A DNA stretch of 64,000 nt, taken from Tabrizicola sp. TH137. Its GTDB lineage: Bacteria > Pseudomonadota > Alphaproteobacteria > Rhodobacterales > Rhodobacteraceae. Below, one piece after another: positions 34,584 to 44,730 of this stretch (the first letter of the stretch is position 1; each line of letters opens with the position of its first letter). Location of the stretch: positions 16,988 through 80,987 of the forward strand of contig NZ_PKRQ01000009.1 of the NCBI RefSeq assembly GCF_002855575.1, given 5' to 3'. The position numbers were made by a program, and so were the translations under genes. The notes beneath the pieces were generated by a model that was given only the letters and a program-made list of their open reading frames with translations, was not told the origin of the DNA and did no database searches.

Positions 34584-36221
34584 TCAGGCCGCCAGTCGGC
34601 GCGACATCACCCGGCGGAAGCGGGTGGCGACGAAGGCGGTGTCGGTGAGGCTGGCATTGCCGGCCGGGTTGGCCCCGGTGACGTGGAAGTCGCTGAAGGC
34701 CGCGGACTGGTTGACGAAGATGTTGCCGGTCAGGTTGATCGACAGGTTGACCCCGGCTTGCGCGAAAGCCGCCTCGGCCCGGGCGATGCGTTCTTCGTCC
34801 GTGTCATACAGCGCGGCGGTGATCGCGCCCTTTTCGGCGGCAAGCTGTGCGGCCTGCCGGATCGCGGCGTCGGCGTCCGTGGTGGCGATCAGGAAGGCCA
34901 CGGGGCCGAAGCATTCCTCTCCGGCGGTCGTGTCGCCCTCCGAAACCGCCAGTAGCAGCGGCCCCGGTTCGCCTTTGGACGCCCCGGCGCGCAGGACGCG
35001 GCCCTTGGCGGCGGTCGCCTCGGCGCGGGCTTGCGTGGCCGGGTTGGCGATGGCCCCGCAGATGCCAGCGGCGCGGGCGGGATCCGAGAGGAGGGTGTCG
35101 ATGGCGGCGACCAGCGCGGCGGCGACCTCGTCAAAGGACTTGTGGCCCTTGTCGGCCTCGATGCCCCCTGCGGGGATGTACAGGTTCTGCGGCGAGGTGC
35201 ACATCTGGCCGGAATACAGCGACAGCGCGAAGGCGAGGTTGGCGAACATTCCGTCAAGGTCGCTGGTGGCGGCGATGACGACGCTGTTGACCCCGGTTTC
35301 CTCGGTGAAGAGCTGCGCCTGGCGGGCGTTGTCGCGGAGCCACCCGCCGAAGGTGGAGGACCCGGTGTAGTCGATCAGCTTGACCTCTGCCTTGGTGGCG
35401 AGGGTCTTCGTGACCTCGGCCCCCGGTTCGTCGACGGCCATCAGGACGGCATCGGCGGGCAGGCCCGCCTCGGTCAGCACCTCGCGCAGCACGCGGACGG
35501 TCAGGGCCAGCGGCAGGATGGCGCGGGGGTGCGGCTTCACGATCACCGGGTTGCCGGTGGCAAGGCTGGCGAAAAGGCCGGGGTAAGAGTTCCAGGTCGG
35601 GAAGGTGTTGCAGCCGATGGTCAGCGCGATCCCGGCGGGGCGGAGCGTCCAGGACTTCTCCATCACGATCGGCGCGGCCTTGCCCTGCGGCTTTTCCCAG
35701 CGGGCATGGGCGGCGAAGCGGGTCATCTCGGCATAGGCGGCGGCAACGGCCTCAAGCCCACGGTCCTGAGCGTGGGGGCCGCCCGCCTGGAATGCCATGG
35801 CGAAGGCCTGGCCCGTGGTGTGCAGGGTGGCGTTGCCGATCAGGAAGCTTTGCCGGTTCAGGCGGGCGAGGGCTTCGATGCAGACGCCGACGCGGGTTTC
35901 CACCGAGGCGGCGGCCAGCGCGGGCGCGGCGGCCGTGGCGGCGGCGATCAGCTGGTCGGGGGTCGCGGCGGGGTAGCGGATGGCAAGGGTCGGGCCAAAG
36001 GGCGACACCTCGGCCCCGGCGCGGGTCGCGCCAGGATGGCCCGGCAGGTCGAAGTCCTGACCCATCAGCGCGGCGAAGGCGGCCTCACCGTCAGCCTTGG
36101 CGGTTTCGCCATAGATCTTGCCGCTGGGCACCTCTGGGTAAGGCGTCCAGTATTCCCGGCGTGCAAGGGCCGAAACGGCCGCCTCAAGCGTCGGCCGGTG
36201 AAGGTCGAAGAAATCCGACAT
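34584..36221 (-). CDS. paaN: PaaN-type aldehyde dehydrogenase family protein
   Basis: 545 residues from ATG 36221, set by AGGAGGACAGC; the frame is open farther upstream but only as the mirror of paaG. Starts MSDFFDLHRPTLEAAVSALA. ALDH-like motifs: AGIALTIGCNTFPTWNSYPG, VIVKPHPRAILPLAL, IDYTGSSTFGGWLRD, and LYSGQMCTSPQNLYIP with the Cys nucleophile. This matches the PaaN family of phenylacetate clusters, which is distinct from PaaZ and whose exact reaction is unsettled. First gene of the leftward paaN-livKHMGF-fadJ operon, divergent from paaG across a TetR-type palindrome. Confidence 0.88.
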   Translation of the reverse strand: MSDFFDLHRPTLEAAVSALARREYWTPYPEVPSGKIYGETAKADGEAAFAALMGQDFDLPGHPGATRAGAEVSPFGPTLAIRYPAATPDQLIAAATAAAPALAAASVETRVGVCIEALARLNRQSFLIGNATLHTTGQAFAMAFQAGGPHAQDRGLEAVAAAYAEMTRFAAHARWEKPQGKAAPIVMEKSWTLRPAGIALTIGCNTFPTWNSYPGLFASLATGNPVIVKPHPRAILPLALTVRVLREVLTEAGLPADAVLMAVDEPGAEVTKTLATKAEVKLIDYTGSSTFGGWLRDNARQAQLFTEETGVNSVVIAATSDLDGMFANLAFALSLYSGQMCTSPQNLYIPAGGIEADKGHKSFDEVAAALVAAIDTLLSDPARAAGICGAIANPATQARAEATAAKGRVLRAGASKGEPGPLLLAVSEGDTTAGEECFGPVAFLIATTDADAAIRQAAQLAAEKGAITAALYDTDEERIARAEAAFAQAGVNLSINLTGNIFVNQSAAFSDFHVTGANPAGNASLTDTAFVATRFRRVMSRRLAA

Positions 36222-36263
36222 GCTGTCCTCCTGCCGGGGGCTCTCCTCCCCGACGGGTTTTAT

Positions 36264-36284
36264 CATTGACCGGCCGGTCGGTTT
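36264..36284. promoter_or_regulatory. TetR-type operator between paaN and paaG
   Basis: ATTGACCGGCCGGTCGGTTTA-like region with the perfect core GACCGGCCGGTC at 36268-36279. It lies 43 bases upstream of paaN and about 60 upstream of paaG. The ACCG-N2-CGGT core recurs at 38917, 48183 and 23342; the TetR protein at 39006 is the likely binder. Confidence 0.72.
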
Positions 36285-36338
36285 ATGCAAGACCTTTTTC
36301 ACGGCGTCCGGCAGATGGTGCGGACGGGGGAGACGACC

Positions 36339-37133
36339 ATGACCACATCCGAAACCGTGCTTGCCAGCCTGGAGGCAGGTGTGCTGCGTCTGACCTTGAA
36401 CCGGCCGGACAAGCTGAATTCCTTCAATGAAGAGATGCACCTGGCCCTGCGCGCGCAGATCCAGCGCGCGCATGATGACGATGCGGTACGCGCCGTCCTG
36501 CTGACGGGCGCGGGGCGTGGCTTCTGCGCCGGGCAGGACCTGGGCGACCGCGATCCGCGCAAGGGCGGGCCGGCGCCGGATCTGGGGAAGACGCTGGAAA
36601 CCTTCTACAACCCGACGCTGCGCCTGATTCGCCAGTTGGAGAAGCCGGTGATCTGCGCCGTGAACGGCGTGGCGGCGGGCGCGGGGGCGAACATCGCCTT
36701 CGCCTGCGACATCGTGCTGGCAGCGAAATCCGCGAAGTTCATCCAGGCCTTTGCCAAGATCGGCCTGATCCCCGACGCGGGCGGCAGCTGGTCCCTGGCC
36801 CGCATCCTGGGCGAACCCCGAGCCAAGGCCTTGGCCCTGACCGCCGAGCCTGTGCCCGCCGAAAAGGCCGCCGACTGGGGCCTGATCTGGAAGGCCGTGG
36901 ACGAGGCGGACCTGTTGGCCGAGGCGACGCAGCTGGCCGAATCGCTGGCCGCCGGGCCGACCCTGGGCCTTGGACTTACCAAGCGGCTGATCCAGGCTGC
37001 TGCGACCAACAGCCTGGACGAACAGCTGGACATGGAGCGCGATCTGCAACAGCAGGCGGGCCGCAGCGCCGATTATGCCGAGGGCGTCACCGCCTTCCTG
37101 GAAAAGCGCCCCGCAAGGTTCAGCGGCAAATGA
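36339..37133 (+). CDS. paaG: 2-(1,2-epoxy-1,2-dihydrophenyl)acetyl-CoA isomerase
   Basis: 264 residues from ATG 36339. Crotonase fold: LTLNRPDKLNSFNEEMHLAL, LLTGAGRGFCAGQDLGDRD (first oxyanion-hole Gly and the Asp loop), and CAVNGVAAGAGANIAFACDI (second oxyanion hole), then KIGLIPDAGGSWSLARILG. The GRGFCAGQDL stretch is characteristic of PaaG. It isomerises the ring epoxide made by PaaABCE to the oxepin-CoA that PaaZ opens. Overlaps paaI (ATGA at 37130). Confidence 0.93.
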   Translation: MTTSETVLASLEAGVLRLTLNRPDKLNSFNEEMHLALRAQIQRAHDDDAVRAVLLTGAGRGFCAGQDLGDRDPRKGGPAPDLGKTLETFYNPTLRLIRQLEKPVICAVNGVAAGAGANIAFACDIVLAAKSAKFIQAFAKIGLIPDAGGSWSLARILGEPRAKALALTAEPVPAEKAADWGLIWKAVDEADLLAEATQLAESLAAGPTLGLGLTKRLIQAAATNSLDEQLDMERDLQQQAGRSADYAEGVTAFLEKRPARFSGK

Positions 37134-37579
37134 AACCCCTCGCGCAGATGACTCCGCAGGAGCTTGCCGAAGCCTCGGCTCAGGCGCTGTGGAACGATGA
37201 TTCGGCAAGCCAGCGGCTGGGGATGGTGATGGACCACCTGGCACCCGGCGAGGCCACGCTGTCGATGCAGGTGACCGAGGCCATGTCGAACGGCCACGGC
37301 ACCTGCCACGGCGGCTATATCTTCACGCTGGCGGACAGCGCCTTTGCCTTTGCCTGCAACGGTTACAACCAGCGGACCGTCGGGCAGCAGGCCTCGATCA
37401 CCTACCTCGCCCCTGCCCGCCTGGGCGACCGCCTGACCGCCGCCGCGCGCGAGGTGTCGCGGCAGGGCCGCTCGGGCGTCTATGACGTGCGCGTCACCAA
37501 TCAGGACGGGGTGCATGTCGCCGAATTCCGCGGCCATTCGCGCACTGTCAAAGGCACCCATCTTCCGGTCGACGGCTGA
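37130..37579 (+). CDS. paaI: Hydroxyphenylacetyl-CoA thioesterase
   Basis: 149 residues of the hotdog fold. CHGGYIFTLADSAFAFACN contains the HGG-x-x-x-x-x-x-D active-site pattern of PaaI; QQASITYLAPARLGDRLTAA follows. PaaI releases CoA from dead-end ring-hydroxylated phenylacetyl-CoA. Coupled to paaG by a four-base overlap and 30 bases before paaK. Confidence 0.93.
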   Translation: MKPLAQMTPQELAEASAQALWNDDSASQRLGMVMDHLAPGEATLSMQVTEAMSNGHGTCHGGYIFTLADSAFAFACNGYNQRTVGQQASITYLAPARLGDRLTAAAREVSRQGRSGVYDVRVTNQDGVHVAEFRGHSRTVKGTHLPVDG

Positions 37580-37609
37580 CCGGGCTACGCAGTTCCAAGG
37601 GAGGACACC

Positions 37610-38920
37610 ATGGAAGACCTTACCCCCCGCAAGCAGGACCTTGACCCGATCGAGATCGCCTCGCGCGATGAAATCGAGGCGCTGCAGTTCCATCGCATGA
37701 AGCGGTCGCTGAAGCACGCCTACGAGAACTCGCCCTTTTACCGCAACCGGTTCATCGAGGCGGATGTCCACCCCGAAGATCTGAAGACCCTGAAGGACAT
37801 CGCCAAGTTCCCCTTCACCTACAAGCAGGACCTGCGCGACACCTATCCCTTCGGCATGTTCGCCGTGCCGAGGAACAAGCTGGTGCGGGTGCATGGGTCG
37901 TCCGGGACCACGGGGAAGCCTACGGTGGTGGGCTATACGGCGAATGACATCGACGTCTGGGCGAACCTGATCGCCCGGTCAATCCGCGCGGCGGGCGGCC
38001 GTCCGGGCGACATGCTGCACAACGCCTATGGCTATGGCCTGTTTACCGGCGGTCTTGGCGCGCATTACGGGGCGGAACGGCTGGGCTGCACGGTGGTGCC
38101 GATCTCGGGCGGGCAAACCGAACGCCAGGTGACGCTGATCACCGACTTCCAGCCGCAGATCATCATGGTGACGCCCAGCTACATGCTGTCGATCCTGGAC
38201 GAGTTCCGCCGTCAGGGCCTGGACCCGCGCCAGTCCTCGCTGAAGGTCGGCATCTTCGGGGCGGAGCCCTGGACCAACGCCATGCGGCAGGAGATCGAGG
38301 AAGCCTTCGACATGCACGCCGTCGACATCTACGGGCTGTCGGAAATCATGGGTCCCGGCGTCGCGCAGGAATGCGTCGAGACGAAGGATGGCCTGCACAT
38401 CTGGGAAGACCACTTCTACCCGGAAATCATCGACCCGGTGACGGGCGAGGTCCTGCCGGACGGCCAGATGGGCGAGCTTGTGTTCACCACGCTGACCAAG
38501 GAAGGCCTGCCGATGGTGCGCTATCGCACCCGCGACCTGACGCGGCTGCTGCCGGGGACCGCGCGGTCGATGCGCCGGATCGAGAAGATCACCGGCCGCA
38601 GCGACGACATGATCATCCTGCGCGGCGTGAACGTCTTCCCGACCCAGATCGAGGAGCAGATCCTGAAGTGCAAGGGCCTTGCCCCGCATTTCCAGATCGA
38701 GCTGGCGCGCGAAGGCCGGATGGACAACATGACCGTCCATGTCGAATGCGCCCTCGACCAAGTGGACGCCGATGCCCGCGCCAAGTCGGCCAAGGAGCTG
38801 GTGCATCACATCAAGGCCATCGTCGGCGTGTCGACGCGCATCAATGTGACCGATCCGAATGCAATTGCCCGTTCCGAAGGCAAGGCCAAGCGCGTCGTGG
38901 ACAATCGACCCAAAGGCTGA
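37610..38920 (+). CDS. paaK: Phenylacetate-CoA ligase
   Basis: 436 residues, family length. Adenylate-forming motifs: VHGSSGTTGKPTVVGYTAND (P-loop), IYGLSEIMGPGVAQECVE, YRTRDLTRLLPG and the hinge/Lys region GRSDDMIILRGVNVFPTQIE. GGGAGGACACC precedes the ATG. It activates phenylacetate to phenylacetyl-CoA with ATP, the first pathway step. Its stop codon lies inside the palindrome that precedes paaR, and a T-tailed hairpin follows. Confidence 0.96.
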   Translation: MEDLTPRKQDLDPIEIASRDEIEALQFHRMKRSLKHAYENSPFYRNRFIEADVHPEDLKTLKDIAKFPFTYKQDLRDTYPFGMFAVPRNKLVRVHGSSGTTGKPTVVGYTANDIDVWANLIARSIRAAGGRPGDMLHNAYGYGLFTGGLGAHYGAERLGCTVVPISGGQTERQVTLITDFQPQIIMVTPSYMLSILDEFRRQGLDPRQSSLKVGIFGAEPWTNAMRQEIEEAFDMHAVDIYGLSEIMGPGVAQECVETKDGLHIWEDHFYPEIIDPVTGEVLPDGQMGELVFTTLTKEGLPMVRYRTRDLTRLLPGTARSMRRIEKITGRSDDMIILRGVNVFPTQIEEQILKCKGLAPHFQIELAREGRMDNMTVHVECALDQVDADARAKSAKELVHHIKAIVGVSTRINVTDPNAIARSEGKAKRVVDNRPKG

Positions 38921-38932
38921 CCGTCCGGTCAG
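38917..38932. promoter_or_regulatory. TetR-type operator before paaR
   Basis: CTGACCGTCCGGTCAG: seven-base arms around TC, 74 bases upstream of the TetR-family gene. Same core as the sites at 36268 and 48183, so PaaR probably represses itself. Confidence 0.72.
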
Positions 38933-38957
38933 TGACACAATCATGTGCTTGCTTTAG

Positions 38958-38980
38958 AAGGGGCAGCGATGCCCCTTTTT
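38958..38980 (+). terminator. Intrinsic terminator after paaGIK
   Basis: AAGGGGCA at 38958-38965, loop GCGA, TGCCCCTT at 38970-38977, then more T. A standard Rho-independent form. Because it lies between the candidate operator and paaR, it would also act on the paaR leader if the promoter is at the operator, leaving room for attenuation. Confidence 0.8.
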
Positions 38981-39005
38981 CATCGGCAGCGTCAGGAAGA
39001 ACATC

Positions 39006-39605
39006 ATGGCTCGGACACGGGCAGCAGACTTCGAGGAAAAGCAGCGCGTCATTCTGGACCACGCGGCGCAGGTCTTTGCGGATCAGGGGATGGAGAAGGC
39101 CTCCATGTCCCAGATCGCGACCGTGGCGCAGGTGTCGAAGGCGCTGCTGTACCACTACTACCCCAGCAAGGATGCGCTGATCTTCGCGATCATTATGACG
39201 CATCTGGACGGCCTCGACGCGGCGATCGAGGCTGCTGACGACCCCGCGCTGCCCCCGGAGGAGCGTCTGCGCAAGCTGGTCGGCGCGGTGCTGGAGAACT
39301 ACCGGGGCGCGGACAACCAGCACAAGGTCCAGCTCAACGCGACCTCGGCCCTGTCCGACGAGCAGAAGGCCGAAATCACGGGGGTCGAACGCCGCATCGT
39401 GCGCCGCTTTTCTACCGTGCTGGATCAGGTGAACCCGGGGCTGAACACCAAGGAGCGGCCTTTGCTGATGCCCGTGACCATGTCGCTTTTCGGCATGATG
39501 AACTGGGTCTACATGTGGTTTCGCGACGGCGGCCGCATCAGTCGCGAAGATTACGCCGACGTGGCGACGACGCTGATCCTGGAAGGGATCAAGGCCGTCC
39601 GTTAA
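39006..39605 (+). CDS. paaR: TetR-family repressor, PaaR-like
   Basis: 199 residues. N-terminal helix-turn-helix: VFADQGMEKASMSQIATVAQ, VSKALLYHYYPSKDALIFAI, the TetR pattern with the Y-H-Y recognition helix. The remaining 140 residues form the ligand domain. AGGAAG precedes the ATG. Located at the centre of the paa region with palindromes of TetR size at each major promoter; phenylacetyl-CoA is the known type of inducer for PaaR proteins. The last 17 bases overlap the convergent paaY gene. Confidence 0.85.
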   Translation: MARTRAADFEEKQRVILDHAAQVFADQGMEKASMSQIATVAQVSKALLYHYYPSKDALIFAIIMTHLDGLDAAIEAADDPALPPEERLRKLVGAVLENYRGADNQHKVQLNATSALSDEQKAEITGVERRIVRRFSTVLDQVNPGLNTKERPLLMPVTMSLFGMMNWVYMWFRDGGRISREDYADVATTLILEGIKAVR

Positions 39606-40202
39606 GCCCCGCCAGCACCTTCGGGTCATAGGCCGGAGCTTCGGCGCGGCGGCGGTCGGGTTCCGGGGCGGTCAAGGGCGTGGCAGGACGCAGCTTCTGC
39701 GGGGCCTCCAGCGCGAGGCGCTGGTAGATCGCGGTGCCTTGCGATTTCCAGGCGATCTCGTCGTCGGACAATTCGCGCAGGACCTTCGCCGGGGACCCGA
39801 CCGCCAGACTGCGAGGCGGGATCTGCGCGCCCGCCTTCACGAAGGCCAGCGCCGCGACGATGGAGCCGGCGCCCACCACCGCCTCGTCCATCACCACGGC
39901 GTTCATGCCGACCATCGCGTTGCGCCCGATCCTGCAGCCGTGCAGGACCGCGCCGTGGCCGATGTGGCCGGCTTCCTCGATCACCACATCCTTGCCGGGA
40001 AAGGCATGGACCACGCAGGTTTCCTGCAGGTTGCTGCCGGTTTCCATCACGATCCGCCCGAAGTCCCCGCGCAGGACGGCGCCGGGGCCGACATAGCAGG
40101 CCGGGCCGATCAGAACGTCTCCGATCACCACGGCCTCGGGGTGGACGAAGGCCGTGGGGTCGATCACCGGGACGATGCCGTCCCAGGAGTAGATGCGGCC
40201 CA

Positions 40203-40203
<1 letters not shown>
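39589..40203 (-). CDS. paaY: PaaY-type hexapeptide (gamma carbonic anhydrase-like) protein
   Basis: 204 residues. Left-handed beta-helix repeats (IDPTAFVHPEAVVIGDVLIG, VGPGAVLRGDFGRIVMETGS) with metal-binding His in CVVHAFPG and HIGHGAVLHG. PaaY proteins are thioesterases that hydrolyse misfolded or inhibitory CoA adducts in phenylacetate catabolism and belong to the gamma carbonic anhydrase superfamily. Its ATG overlaps the paaZ stop (TAATG), and it is the last gene of the big leftward paa operon. Confidence 0.9.
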
Positions 40204-42281
<2,078 letters not shown>

Positions 42282-42324
42282 GGGCATATTCCTTGGTCTA
42301 GGCGGGGGCCAGGCCCCCGGCAGG

Positions 42325-43080
42325 TCAGTTCAGGCCGATGGGCCCAAGGGTTTCGGCGACCAGCGCATCCCAGCGGGCGTGCAGGGTCTCGTTGGGGGCG
42401 TGACGCAGGCCGAACTTGGCCTGGGTGTCGTAGCGGGCCGAGTTCGCGATGCCGAAGGTCACGGCAACGCGCGGGCGCCAGTAGGCGACGGCGGCCCTGG
42501 CTTCCGCGCGGCCTTCCTCGGTCGCGACAAGCTGGTCCAGCCCCTCGATCCCCAGGGCGGCATGACGCGCCTCGCGCGGGGCGATCTCGCGGAAGACCTC
42601 GGCCAGCGGAGCGTAGGAGACGCGGGTGAGTTCCGTCATCTGCACGCCGGTGGCGAGGCCCATCAGGACGTTCATCACCACGGCATCGGCCCAGCCGGTG
42701 ATCGGGTAGTGGAACACGGAAAGCCGCATGTCGCCCCCGGTGCGGGTCGAGCCGAAATCGGCATCGCGGGGCAGGCGCGCGGCCCAGTCGTGCTGGCGCT
42801 GGTAGCGCGCGGTGTCGGTGCCGAAATCGGCCATCACGTTCAGCACCCGCTCGGCATGGTCGGCCTTTTCCAGCGTGATCCGGCTGGCGGCGATCCGCTC
42901 CTTGATGCCGGGGGAAAAGTTGATCGACCCGGCGAAGCCTGCCGAGGCCGCCAACTCGCTGTCCACGAAGGACGACATCAGCCGCATCAGCTCGCCCCGA
43001 TAGCGCGCGGGGACGTTGCCGGGTGAGGTCAGGACGCCGCCTTGCGCCAGATAGTCCTCGATGTTCATCGTCTCGGTCAT
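42325..43080 (-). CDS. Extra PaaA/PaaC-like ferritin-like protein between paaE and paaZ
   Basis: 251 residues (ATG 43080 with GAGGG upstream; ATG 43095 overlapping paaE is an alternative). Helical and related to the phenylacetic acid catabolic protein family: IAASRITLEKADHAERVLNV and EIAPREARHAALGIEGLDQL, the second containing a clear E-x-x-H di-iron motif. It is shorter than PaaA (333) and diverges from both PaaA and PaaC encoded at 45915 and 44731. It could be a third ferritin-like subunit, a repair or assembly protein, or an independent oxygenase. The position inside the operon shows it belongs to the pathway. Confidence 0.75.
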   Translation of the reverse strand: MTETMNIEDYLAQGGVLTSPGNVPARYRGELMRLMSSFVDSELAASAGFAGSINFSPGIKERIAASRITLEKADHAERVLNVMADFGTDTARYQRQHDWAARLPRDADFGSTRTGGDMRLSVFHYPITGWADAVVMNVLMGLATGVQMTELTRVSYAPLAEVFREIAPREARHAALGIEGLDQLVATEEGRAEARAAVAYWRPRVAVTFGIANSARYDTQAKFGLRHAPNETLHARWDALVAETLGPIGLN

Positions 43081-43087
43081 GCTGCCC

Positions 43088-44164
43088 TCACTCATCGTAT
43101 GTCACCACGACCTTGTCGGTCACCGGGAAGCTTTGGCAGGACAGGACGTAACCGGCCCGGACCTCGTAATCCTCAAGCGCGTGGTTGGTGTGCATCTCGA
43201 CCTCGCCCTCGATCACCTTGCAGCGGCAGGTCGAGCAGACCCCGGCCTTGCAGGAATAGGGTGCGTCCAGCGCGTTCTCGATGGCGGCGTCCAGGATGCT
43301 TTGGCCCTGGCGCGGCATGGCGAAGGTGCGGGTGGTCCCGTCCAGCGTCACCGTGGCAGAGGTGGAGTTGCCAGCGTTCAGCTCGGCTTTCGAGACGGGT
43401 TTGGCCTTGGCGCGGCCCGGCTGACCGCTGGCGAAGAGTTCGAACTTGATCTGGGCGTCGGTCAGGCCGTGGTCGCGCAAGGAGGCGGCGATGGCCAGCA
43501 TCATCGGCTCTGGCCCGCAGATGAAGGCGGTATCCACCGACTTCGGGTCGATCCAGCCGGTGAAAAGGGCTTTCATCTTGTCGGCATCGACGCGGCCAGT
43601 GAACAGGTCGATCTCCTGCGCTTCGGTTTCCAGCACATGGATCACCGAGAAGCGGCCGAGATAGGTGTTCTTCAGGTCCTCAAGATCCTCGCGGAACATG
43701 ATCGTGCCCACCGCCCGGTTGGCATAGACCAGCGTGAAGCGCGAGTGCGGCTCGTCCGCCAGCACGGTCTTGATGATCGACAGGACCGGGGTGATGCCCG
43801 AACCGCCCGCGAAGCCCAGGTAGTGCTTTTCGGCCGCGGGATCGACGGGGGTGAAGAACTTGCCCATCGGAGGCATGGCCTCGATCTCGTCGCCGGGGGC
43901 GAGGTTCTCGTTCGCCCAGGTGCTGAATGCACCGCCATCGACGCGCTTGATGCCGACCTGCAGCACGCCCTCGTGCTTGCCCGCACAGATCGAATAGGAC
44001 CGGCGCAGTTCCTCGCCGTCGAAGGCGCGGCGGAAGGTCAGGTATTGACCTTGCGTGAAGTCGAACAGCGCGCGGTCCTCGTCGCGCGGGGCCAGGGTCA
44101 CAACCACGGCGTCGCGGGTTTCGCGGCGCACTTCGGTGACCTTCAGCGGATGAAAGCGAGACAT
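43088..44164 (-). CDS. paaE: Phenylacetyl-CoA epoxidase reductase subunit PaaE
   Basis: 358 residues from the second of two adjacent ATGs (44164), seven bases after GGGAGG. FAD domain with LRRSYSICAG, NAD(P) domain with GFAGGSGITPVLSII, and a C-terminal plant-type [2Fe-2S] ferredoxin domain with CKAGVCSTCRCKV and the fourth Cys in LSCQSFP. It passes electrons from NADPH to the PaaAC di-iron centre. 37 bases after paaD, and followed by the extra ferritin-like gene. Confidence 0.96.
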   Translation of the reverse strand: MSRFHPLKVTEVRRETRDAVVVTLAPRDEDRALFDFTQGQYLTFRRAFDGEELRRSYSICAGKHEGVLQVGIKRVDGGAFSTWANENLAPGDEIEAMPPMGKFFTPVDPAAEKHYLGFAGGSGITPVLSIIKTVLADEPHSRFTLVYANRAVGTIMFREDLEDLKNTYLGRFSVIHVLETEAQEIDLFTGRVDADKMKALFTGWIDPKSVDTAFICGPEPMMLAIAASLRDHGLTDAQIKFELFASGQPGRAKAKPVSKAELNAGNSTSATVTLDGTTRTFAMPRQGQSILDAAIENALDAPYSCKAGVCSTCRCKVIEGEVEMHTNHALEDYEVRAGYVLSCQSFPVTDKVVVTYDE

Positions 44165-44201
44165 CATGTCCTCCCGGAGTGTCTGAGCATCGGGTGCATC
44201 C

Positions 44202-44726
44202 TCAGATGCATTTGAAATAGTCGAAGGGTTCCAGGCAGTCGGTGCAGCGGTAACTGGCCTTGCAGGGGGTCGAGCCGAACTGGCTGACCTTCTCGGTCCT
44301 GGTCGAGCCACAGCGCGGGCAGGCGATCACCAGGTTGGAGGTGCCCGCCAGCCGGGCGATCCGCCCCGCAAGGCGGCCATCGGCGGCGGTGCCGTCCACC
44401 GGCGGCGCGATGCCGTAGGCGCGCAGCTTCTCGCGCCCCTCGGCGGTGATCCAGTCGGTGGTCCAGGGGGGCGACAGCTGGCGTTCCAGCCGCAGCTTCT
44501 GGATCCCCTTGGCGCGAAGTGCTGCCTCGATGTCCAGGTTGATCACGCTGGTCGCGGGGCAGCCCGAATAGGTGGGCGTGACCGTGACAACCAGCGTGTC
44601 GTCCTGCCATTCCACGTCCCGGATGATGCCCAGATCGGTCAGGCTGATCACCGGGATTTCCGGGTCCGGCACCTGGGCCAGCCAGTCCCGCACCATCTGG
44701 ATATCGGGAAGCACCGCGCTGCTCAT
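44202..44726 (-). CDS. paaD: Phenylacetate oxygenase maturation protein PaaD
   Basis: 174 residues. N-terminal DUF59/MIP18-like domain: VPDPEIPVISLTDLGIIRDV and TYSGCPATSVI with the conserved Cys. C-terminal zinc-ribbon with ACPRCGSTRTEKVSQFGSTP and RCTDCLEPFDYFKC. PaaD helps assemble iron-sulfur or di-iron centres of the epoxidase. Four bases separate it from paaC. Confidence 0.94.
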   Translation of the reverse strand: MSSAVLPDIQMVRDWLAQVPDPEIPVISLTDLGIIRDVEWQDDTLVVTVTPTYSGCPATSVINLDIEAALRAKGIQKLRLERQLSPPWTTDWITAEGREKLRAYGIAPPVDGTAADGRLAGRIARLAGTSNLVIACPRCGSTRTEKVSQFGSTPCKASYRCTDCLEPFDYFKCI

Positions 44727-44730
44727 CGCC

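Noticed and set aside
32380..35370. A 996-codon plus-strand frame across the liv genes
   Set aside because: It mirrors livM, livH, livK and paaN, whose minus-strand frames have clear domains, ribosome sites and overlapping starts. The plus-strand product is Gly/Arg/His-rich with no motif.
36222..37244. N-terminal extension of paaN toward 37244
   Set aside because: It is only the reverse image of paaG and paaI; AGGAGG at about 36230 and the conserved MSDFFDLHRP start place paaN at 36221.
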